Positions 58,756 through 64,000 of a stretch of 64,000 bases of DNA are shown in pieces. The stretch covers positions 9,750 to 73,749 of the forward strand of contig PLWZ01000071.1 of assembly GCA_003151235.1 (NCBI GenBank), given 5' to 3'. A program made the translations under genes and the position numbers. A model generated the notes under the pieces. The model searched no databases and was not told where the DNA came from. It saw only the letters and a list, made by a program, of their open reading frames with translations. This stretch comes from Acidimicrobiaceae bacterium. Its GTDB lineage: Bacteria > Actinomycetota > Acidimicrobiia > Acidimicrobiales > RAAP-2. Position 1 is the stretch's first letter; each line of letters starts with the position of its first letter.

Positions 58756-59515
58756 GCGCGACCGCGGCCTCAGCGTCGCGTCCCTGTCGGTCCGATTCGG
58801 CGGGATCGCCGCCCTCGAGGGCGTCGACCTCGTCGTCGATCCCGGTGAGATCGTCGGTCTGGTCGGGCCGAACGGTGCCGGCAAGACCACGCTCATCAAC
58901 TGCGCTGGTGGGCAGCTCGTCCAGAGCTCGGGCTCGGTCTCGCTCGGCGGCGAGAGTCTCGATGGGCTGCCCCCGTTCCGCCGGGCCCGTCGCGGGGTGG
59001 CCAGGACGTTCCAGCGCATCGCCGTGTTTCCCGAGCTGACCGTCCGCGAGCACCTGTTCATCGCTGCCCGGGCCCGGCGTCGGAGCGGTGCCCGATGGTC
59101 CGAGCTGGTCGATCGCGGACGCCCGGACACCGACGAGTCGGACGAGATCGCGGCGACACTCGAGCTGGTCGGTCTGGCCGATCGAGCCGACGCAGCGGTG
59201 GCCACCCTGCCGCTCGGGGCGTGCCGCCTGGTGGAACTCGGTCGGGCCCTGATCGGGCGGCCGACGGTGGTTCTGGCCGATGAGCCGTCGTCGGGGCTCG
59301 ACGCGCGTGAGCGCGCCACCCTGGCCACGGTCCTGCGGACATTGCCCGCCCAAGGGATCGGGGTGCTCCTCGTCGAGCACGACCTGCCCCTGGTTTCTTT
59401 GGTGTGTGACCGCGTGGTGGTGCTCCACCTCGGTCGGGTGATCGCCGAGGGACCCTTCCAGGCCGTGATGGCCGATCCGGCGGTCCGGCGGGCCTATCTC
59501 GGGCAGGTCGCATGA
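58748..59515 (+). CDS. livG: ABC transporter ATP-binding protein LivG-type
   Basis: A 255-residue ATPase starting at TTG 58748 within the permease stop region. Walker A VGLVGPNGAGKTTLINCAGG, a LivG-type VARTFQRIAVFPELTVREHL Q-loop block, Walker B TVVLADEPSSGLDARERATL, and the switch LLVEHDLPLVSLVCDRVVVL. The usual LSGGQ signature is replaced by LPLGACRLVELGRAL, as in many LivG proteins. Overlaps livF by 4 bases (ATGA). Confidence 0.92.
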   Translation: MPERDRGLSVASLSVRFGGIAALEGVDLVVDPGEIVGLVGPNGAGKTTLINCAGGQLVQSSGSVSLGGESLDGLPPFRRARRGVARTFQRIAVFPELTVREHLFIAARARRRSGARWSELVDRGRPDTDESDEIAATLELVGLADRADAAVATLPLGACRLVELGRALIGRPTVVLADEPSSGLDARERATLATVLRTLPAQGIGVLLVEHDLPLVSLVCDRVVVLHLGRVIAEGPFQAVMADPAVRRAYLGQVA

Positions 59516-60261
59516 ACGCGCTCGAGCTTGTCGGAGTCACCGCCGGTTACGGCCCCTATCGAGCCCTCGACGGCGCGTCGCTGTCGGTGCCCGACGGCGG
59601 GATCGTGGCGCTGGTCGGGCCCAACGGCGCCGGGAAGTCGACTGTTGCCCGCGTGTGCGCCGGTCTCGTCGTCCCAACGGAGGGCCGGCTGCTCGTCGGA
59701 GGCGAGGACCTCACCGGAGCTGCGCCGTGGCGCATCGCCCGGGCGGGTCTGGCCTCGGTCATCGAGGGTCGGGGCGTTTTCGCGCGGCTGAGCGTCGCCG
59801 CGAACCTCGAACTGTCCTTCGGCCGGTGGTTGGGCCCGGCGGCTGCCGCAACCGCGCTCGAGCGGACGTTCGACGGGTTCCCGATGTTGGCCGAGCGGCG
59901 CGCGCAGCCCGCCGGGACGCTGTCGGGCGGCCAGCAACGGCTGCTTTCGTTGGCCAAGGTCCTCGGCGATTCGCCGCGGGTCGTCGTGGCCGACGAGCTC
60001 TCGCTCGGCCTTTCCCCGGCCGCGGTCGAAGACATCTACCTCCAGCTGCGGGCGCTCCACGCCGCAGGCACCGCCCTGCTCGTCATCGAGCAGCAGACCG
60101 ATCGCGTCCTCGGGCTGGCCGACCGGGCGGTCGTCCTCGACCGGGGCGTGGTCGCGTTCAGCGGCCCCCCCGAGGGCGCGTCGCCGGTGGTCCGGCGGAT
60201 ACTCGGTGCCACCACCACCCCGGATGCCGACAGCCTGGCCGAGCCGGCCTCTCCGGCGTGA
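59512..60261 (+). CDS. livF: ABC transporter ATP-binding protein LivF-type
   Basis: A 249-residue ATPase. Walker A VALVGPNGAGKSTVARVCAG, VIEGRGVFARLSVAANLELS as in LivF, the signature LSGGQQRLLSLAKVLGDS, Walker B VVVADELSLGLSP, and VIEQQTDRVLGLADRAVVLD. Completes an importer with the binding protein, LivHM fusion and LivG. The cyclase gene begins only 12 bases downstream. Confidence 0.92.
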   Translation: MNALELVGVTAGYGPYRALDGASLSVPDGGIVALVGPNGAGKSTVARVCAGLVVPTEGRLLVGGEDLTGAAPWRIARAGLASVIEGRGVFARLSVAANLELSFGRWLGPAAAATALERTFDGFPMLAERRAQPAGTLSGGQQRLLSLAKVLGDSPRVVVADELSLGLSPAAVEDIYLQLRALHAAGTALLVIEQQTDRVLGLADRAVVLDRGVVAFSGPPEGASPVVRRILGATTTPDADSLAEPASPA

Positions 60262-60273
60262 GACGATCGTGGC

Positions 60274-60960
60274 GTGCGGATCCTTCGCAGCTTCGCGTTC
60301 ATTGATCTCTCCGGATTCACCGCGTTAACCGAGACCGAAGGGGACGAGCGCGCCGTCTCGATCCTGTCGGCATTCCGCTCCATGGTCCGAGACATCTGTT
60401 CGCGCCGGGGCGTGCGGATCGCCAAATGGCTTGGCGACGGGGCCATGCTCGTCGGGGTCGACACCACCCCACTCGTCGCCGCGACGCTCGAGATGCAGGT
60501 CGCGGTCCGCAAGATCGACCAGCCGATCACCGTGCGCTGTGGGCTGACCTGCGACCATGTCATCTTGCACGAGGGTGACGACTACATCGGGCACGCGGTC
60601 AACGTTGCGGCGCGGCTGTGCGACATCGCTCCGGGCGGCGAGGTGTGGGCCGGTCCCAACATCGTCGAGCACCTGCCCCGGTGGGGGGCGGTCATCTCCG
60701 AGGGCGAGATCACGATCCGCGGGCTCGAGCACCCGCTCTGGGTCGCCCGTCTCGGGTTTGCTCCCCTGGAAGGGGCGGTGTTCCCCGATCCGGTGTGCGG
60801 GATCCCGCTCACGCTGGCCGTGGCCGAGGTCACCGATCGGGACGCGCTCAGCAACCCGGTCCTGTTTTGTTCGGAGAGCTGTCGGGACACCTGGGAGCAC
60901 CGGCCGAAGCCGCGCCCGGACGGTCAGGGGAGTTTGCGCATCCCGCTCATCGGGTCCTGA
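60274..60960 (+). CDS. Class III adenylate/guanylate cyclase with C-terminal YHS-like metal-binding motif
   Basis: A 228-residue protein starting at GTG 60274. Residues about 5-165 are a class III cyclase domain: FAFIDLSGFTALTETEGDER with the first metal Asp, IAKWLGDGAMLVGVDTTPLV with the second, and YIGHAVNVAARLCDIAPGGE with the Asn/Arg region. Residues about 170-215 have a YHS-type pattern, DPVCGIPLTLAVAEVT then VLFCSESCRDTWEHRP, which often binds metal. The pairing is uncommon in my experience. It sits in the Liv operon, suggesting coupling of nutrient uptake and a cyclic nucleotide signal. cAMP or cGMP specificity cannot be set by eye. Confidence 0.85.
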   Translation: MRILRSFAFIDLSGFTALTETEGDERAVSILSAFRSMVRDICSRRGVRIAKWLGDGAMLVGVDTTPLVAATLEMQVAVRKIDQPITVRCGLTCDHVILHEGDDYIGHAVNVAARLCDIAPGGEVWAGPNIVEHLPRWGAVISEGEITIRGLEHPLWVARLGFAPLEGAVFPDPVCGIPLTLAVAEVTDRDALSNPVLFCSESCRDTWEHRPKPRPDGQGSLRIPLIGS

Positions 60961-60978
60961 GGGGCGCCCACGGCTCGA

Positions 60979-61581
60979 TCAGTCGTTGCGATGCAAGATG
61001 GCCGCGACCTCATCGGCCCGTTTGCGGAGCGCCGAACTCGGATCATCCCCGCCGAGCACACCTGCCACGTGTTCGAAGAACAGGCCGATCAGGGTTGCCC
61101 GGAGCATCCGGGCCACCGCGTCCGCGCCGGGTGGCCCGGCCAGTTCCGGTTGGTCGTCGGCGATCCAGCGTTGCAGTGAGTCCTGGGTGCCCGAGATCAA
61201 CTCGTGCCCGACCGACAACGCCGTCTCGTCGTTGCGCATCACCTCGCCCAGCATCAAGCGGATGAAGTCCTCCACCTCGAGCATCGACTGGAGGATCTCG
61301 TTCAAGAGATCGGCAAGCTCGATCGTCGGGGTGCGATCGCCCGGCGTCGGAGCGGTGATGGCCAGTTCGTCGAGAAAGCCCCGCTCGGCCAGGACCGCGA
61401 CCAGAAGGTCCTGCTTCGACGGGAAGTAGTGGTACAGGGAGGCGACGTTGAGCCCGATCGCCCCGGCCAGGTCACGCATGCTCGTCCCGGCAACCCCGCG
61501 CTGGGCCATGAGGGACAGCGCCGTGTCCAAGATGTGCTGGCGCTGACCGCGCCCCGGCGCCGGCTCGTTTCCATCGCTCAC
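60979..61581 (-). CDS. TetR family transcriptional regulator
   Basis: A 200-residue repressor-type protein. GTG 61581 is chosen over a longer frame since it precedes the HTH by 15 residues. HTH: GQRQHILDTALSLMAQRGVA, GTSMRDLAGAIGLNVASLYH then YFPSKQDLLVAVLAERG. The C-terminal ligand domain is mostly helical and not diagnostic. Converges with the cyclase gene and is divergent from the sigma-factor gene. Confidence 0.9.
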   Translation of the reverse strand: MSDGNEPAPGRGQRQHILDTALSLMAQRGVAGTSMRDLAGAIGLNVASLYHYFPSKQDLLVAVLAERGFLDELAITAPTPGDRTPTIELADLLNEILQSMLEVEDFIRLMLGEVMRNDETALSVGHELISGTQDSLQRWIADDQPELAGPPGADAVARMLRATLIGLFFEHVAGVLGGDDPSSALRKRADEVAAILHRND

Positions 61582-61711
61582 CGCACCATTGTTGGGCCTT
61601 GCGGGGCCCCCGTCGAACCGCAACCGACCGGTGCCCGACAACCTTCCGGGGTATCCGTGCGTCTGTGATGGTGTGGTCGATGCGACGTTGGTGCTCAGGG
61701 GGTCGGTGACG

Positions 61712-62257
61712 ATGGACCCCAAGCGTGCCGCCACGCAGCGTGACGACCTGCTCGGGGCGGTGTTCTCCGAGCACTACGGGGGGTTCTGCCGCCTGGCCAC
61801 GCTCCTGCTCGGGGACGGGGCGGCGGCCGAGGAGGTCGTCCAAGAGGCGTTCCTGCGGACCTTCTCCTCGTGGTGGCGCCTCCGCCAGCCCGATCGGGCG
61901 CAGTGGTATGTGCGCGCCGCCGTGGTGAACCTGTGCCGCAGCCGCCTGCGGCGCCGGGGCAGCGAGGAGGCCGGGAACAGGGCCAGCTGGCGCGACCCGG
62001 CCGAGTGGACCGACGGGGCCGTCGACGACGCGCTGGTCATCTTGGAGGCGGTGAGGACCCTGCCGCCTCGCCAGCGCGAGACGGTGGTCCTCCGCTATTA
62101 CCAGGATCTCTCCGAGCGCGACGTGGCGGCGCTTCTCGGTTGTTCGGTCGGCACGGTGAAGTCGCAGTTGGCCCGCGCCCGGGTGACGCTCGCAGCGGCG
62201 CTCGGCACCGATCCCGATCGCGAATCGAATGAGGAGGAAATCGATGCCCCCGAGTGA
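61712..62257 (+). CDS. SigE-family ECF RNA polymerase sigma factor
   Basis: A 181-residue ECF sigma factor. Region 2: FSEHYGGFCRLATLLLGDGA, AAEEVVQEAFLRTFSSWWRL. Region 4: LPPRQRETVVLRYYQDLSER, DVAALLGCSVGTVKSQLARA. ATG 61712 gives the expected length. Its end overlaps the start of the next gene by 14 bases; that gene encodes a membrane protein which may be its regulator. Target promoters unknown. Confidence 0.92.
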   Translation: MDPKRAATQRDDLLGAVFSEHYGGFCRLATLLLGDGAAAEEVVQEAFLRTFSSWWRLRQPDRAQWYVRAAVVNLCRSRLRRRGSEEAGNRASWRDPAEWTDGAVDDALVILEAVRTLPPRQRETVVLRYYQDLSERDVAALLGCSVGTVKSQLARARVTLAAALGTDPDRESNEEEIDAPE

Positions 62258-62969
62258 CTTCGACGGGCGCCTCCGACGCGCCCTCTCCCTTCCTGGCGAC
62301 CCGGTGCCGTCCGAGGAGTCGTTGGGGTTGGTTGCGGCGGCGCTGACCCGGCGCCGGGCCCGGCGACGGACGGTCCTCGGCGCGACCGGCATGGCAGTCC
62401 TCGTTGTCTTCGGCTTGACGTTCGGCCTGCTCGCCGGCCTCCGGAGTCCGTCGACGACCACGGCGGCCCAGTCGCCCGGTGTGGCGTCGGGCCGGAGCAC
62501 GGTCACGGGCGCGGCGAAGTGCGTGGAGCTCCGGATCGGGACCGGCCCGACCGGCTGCGCCGGCCGGATCACATCTGTTGCCGGGAATGGCACCGAGCTG
62601 GCGGGACCGTCCGGGGCCGCGAGTCTCGAGCCGACGTTCGCACAGGCACAGGGCCAGGCATCTTCGACCGTCGTCCCGATCACGACCGGGACCCGTGTGA
62701 CCGTCTCACTGCCCAACATCACGAGCGGTAGTTGGGACCGCGTCGGCATCTACGAGGTCGGGCTCACACAGCAGAATGCTGCGATCGTCGCGTCGCACGC
62801 ACTGCCGACCCATCGCGATGCCGCGTCGGGTGTGACGGTCGCAGTCCTGTCCCACGCGACAAGCGGTCGGTTCGTGCTGTTCGCGATGTCGTCCGGAACC
62901 TGTGCGACGCCGGCACCGTCGTGTGCGCAAACGGCTCGCCAGTGGTCGATCACCATCAATGTGCGCTGA
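62244..62969 (+). CDS. Putative single-pass membrane protein, possible sigma-factor partner
   Basis: A 241-residue protein starting at ATG 62244 after GAGGAGG. Cytoplasmic N-terminus of about 45 residues (MPPSDFDGRLRRALSLPGDP), one membrane helix (residues about 48-66, VLGATGMAVLVVFGLTFGLL), then a long extracytoplasmic part rich in Thr/Ser. It has no zinc anti-sigma HxxxCxxC motif. The translational coupling with a SigE-type sigma gene is the usual arrangement for an anti-sigma or signal protein, which is the only basis for that suggestion. Confidence 0.75.
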   Translation: MPPSDFDGRLRRALSLPGDPVPSEESLGLVAAALTRRRARRRTVLGATGMAVLVVFGLTFGLLAGLRSPSTTTAAQSPGVASGRSTVTGAAKCVELRIGTGPTGCAGRITSVAGNGTELAGPSGAASLEPTFAQAQGQASSTVVPITTGTRVTVSLPNITSGSWDRVGIYEVGLTQQNAAIVASHALPTHRDAASGVTVAVLSHATSGRFVLFAMSSGTCATPAPSCAQTARQWSITINVR

Positions 62970-62992
62970 CGCGACGAAGAAAGGCAACTGAC

Positions 62993-63790
62993 ATGAGCGA
63001 GGAACAGGTGGCAGCGCCGACGATGGCGCGATTGCGGTGGGTTCACGTCGGCCTCGCTGGAGTCGTCGTTGTAGCGGCGGTGGGGTTGACCGTCGCCGCC
63101 ACCCGGGATGCGGCGGCGGCGGCACCGACGGTCGTCGGGTGCGGGAGCTCGACGCCCCGACTGACCGTCCAGGGGACAGGACAGGCGTCGGGCACGCCGG
63201 ACTCGCTCGACTTCGACGCCCAGGTCAGCGTGACCGCGGGGAGCGCCGCGAGTGCGCTGGCCCAGGACAGTGCGACGACGAGTTCGGTCGTCCAGGCGAT
63301 CGAGGCGGCCGGGGTCAAGGCCGCCGACGTGCAGACCGCCGATCTCACGATCAACCCCAACTACACCTACCCGGATGGTCGAACGGTCATCTCGGGCTAC
63401 GCGGTGAGCAACAGCCTCTCGGTCACCGTCACCAAGCTGGCCACCGCCGGTTCGGTGATCGACGCTGCGACCACCGCCGGCGGCGATGCGCTCAGCGTCG
63501 GGTTCCTCAACTTCACCCGAGCGGACCCCCGGACCCTGGAGGACCAGGCACGACACGACGCGGTCCGCCAGGCGGTGACCCATGCCGGCGCGATGGCACG
63601 GGCGGCGGGACAACGGCTCGCCGGCGTGTGCTCGATCACGGACCGGTCGGGCCTGGACCAGGGACCCATCGCAGCGGCCAGCGACGGAGCCCTCTTCCAA
63701 GGCGCGGCCAACGTGCCGCTCGAGGGTGGAACCGAGCAGGCCAGCGCCCAGGTGACCCTCGTGTACGAGCTCGTGCCGCTGCGCGGCTGA
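62993..63790 (+). CDS. SIMPL domain (DUF541) exported or membrane-anchored protein
   Basis: A 265-residue protein from ATG 62993. An N-terminal helix (VHVGLAGVVVVAAVGLTVAA) and a following ARDAAAAA-type region anchor or export it. The mature domain has SIMPL/DUF541 features: RLTVQGTGQASGTPDSLDFD, VVQAIEAAGVKAADVQTADL, TINPNYTYPDGRTVISGYAV, LNFTRADPRTLEDQARHDAV and a C-terminal QASAQVTLVYEL. DUF541 members include oxidative-stress periplasmic proteins. It follows the sigma-linked gene by 23 bases. Confidence 0.88.
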   Translation: MSEEQVAAPTMARLRWVHVGLAGVVVVAAVGLTVAATRDAAAAAPTVVGCGSSTPRLTVQGTGQASGTPDSLDFDAQVSVTAGSAASALAQDSATTSSVVQAIEAAGVKAADVQTADLTINPNYTYPDGRTVISGYAVSNSLSVTVTKLATAGSVIDAATTAGGDALSVGFLNFTRADPRTLEDQARHDAVRQAVTHAGAMARAAGQRLAGVCSITDRSGLDQGPIAAASDGALFQGAANVPLEGGTEQASAQVTLVYELVPLRG

Positions 63791-63836
63791 ACCGGGGCCG
63801 GGTTGGGGGCCGGACCACCGGTCGGTGCTGTCGGGG

Positions 63837-64000
63837 CTACTCGGTCCCGCCCGCCACGACCGGGGACCTCGCCTCCACGCTCCTATGCCCGATGACGTAG
63901 TCACTCGGGTCGAAGTGCCGGGTCTGGCGCCGGTACGCGAACGTGTAGTCGGGCCAAATGGTCACGTTCCGACCGAACTTGTTGAGGTACCAGCTCGCGC
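63837..64000 (-). CDS. Flavin-containing monooxygenase, C-terminal end (5' truncated by window)
   Basis: A minus-strand frame enters from the right edge and stops at TAG 63837. The 54 visible residues (ASWYLNKFGRNVTIWPDYTF, AYRRQTRHFDPSDYVI) match the conserved C-terminus of class B flavin monooxygenases (cyclohexanone-monooxygenase-like; pattern SWYLxxxGRNxTxWPxxT). The Rossmann and FMO motifs lie outside the window, so the substrate class cannot be judged. Confidence 0.75.
   Translation of the reverse strand, partial: ASWYLNKFGRNVTIWPDYTFAYRRQTRHFDPSDYVIGHRSVEARSPVVAGGTE

Noticed and set aside
56872-59328. Long minus-strand open frame of 818 codons
   Set aside because: It lies fully opposite the LivHM and LivG genes, which have clear family motifs; its product is low-complexity Arg/Ala/Pro/Gly typical of GC-rich antisense frames.

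Overview
The window is high-GC DNA with dense, often overlapping genes, many GTG/TTG starts and actinobacterial families (DevR/DevS, CBS, universal-stress, DUF1918, CWB2, SigE-type sigma). It most likely comes from a free-living actinomycete, perhaps an acidimicrobial lineage; that placement is inference from gene content. The window opens inside a phosphoketolase gene and closes inside a flavin monooxygenase gene.

Region 1 (1-42.75 kb) looks like a DosR/DevR-type dormancy (hypoxia) regulon much enlarged on the metabolic side. A LuxR-family regulator (4291-4962, minus), with a recognition helix that matches mycobacterial DosR as I remember it, is divergent from a GAF histidine kinase (5095-6228). 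About 23 copies of a 16-bp palindrome, consensus TAGGGNCNAANGNCCC, lie in intergenic DNA, mostly 25-135 bp before start codons. They precede genes typical of the mycobacterial regulon: universal stress proteins, CBS proteins, pyridoxamine-oxidase-like proteins, DUF1918, a site-2 protease, an APH-AAA protein and HAD-GH65 fusions. They also precede central metabolism: Zn alcohol dehydrogenase, glyceraldehyde-3-phosphate dehydrogenase with a pyruvate:ferredoxin oxidoreductase operon, phosphoglycerate kinase, PEP synthase and a GNAT/ADP-forming acyl-CoA synthetase. Read together, these could run stored disaccharide to hexose phosphate, lower glycolysis, pyruvate, acetyl-CoA and acetate with ATP made without oxygen. 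A GNAT acetyltransferase and a histone-deacetylase-family protein share an operon. Two small paralogous proteins (52 and 47 residues) with no function I recognise each sit between such a palindrome and a sugar or glycolysis gene.

Region 2 (42.8-52.6 kb) is bracketed by an intact tRNA-Lys gene (52567-52638) and a decayed tRNA-Lys-like copy in the same orientation (about 42823-42900). Between them are secreted and cell-surface genes (a Lipoprotein_15-type protein, a divergent pair of CWB2 wall-binding proteins, a YVTN beta-propeller), a methyltransferase pseudogene, a CsbD protein with its own palindrome, and a 23-residue membrane peptide. It may be an old tRNA-linked island; no integrase is visible.

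Region 3 (52.8-64 kb) shows no palindromes by eye and looks like ordinary chromosome: aldehyde dehydrogenase, aldo/keto reductase, a Liv-type ABC transporter operon with a LivH-LivM fusion, a cyclase with a YHS-like tail, a TetR regulator, a SigE-type sigma factor with a probable membrane partner, a SIMPL protein and the partial monooxygenase.
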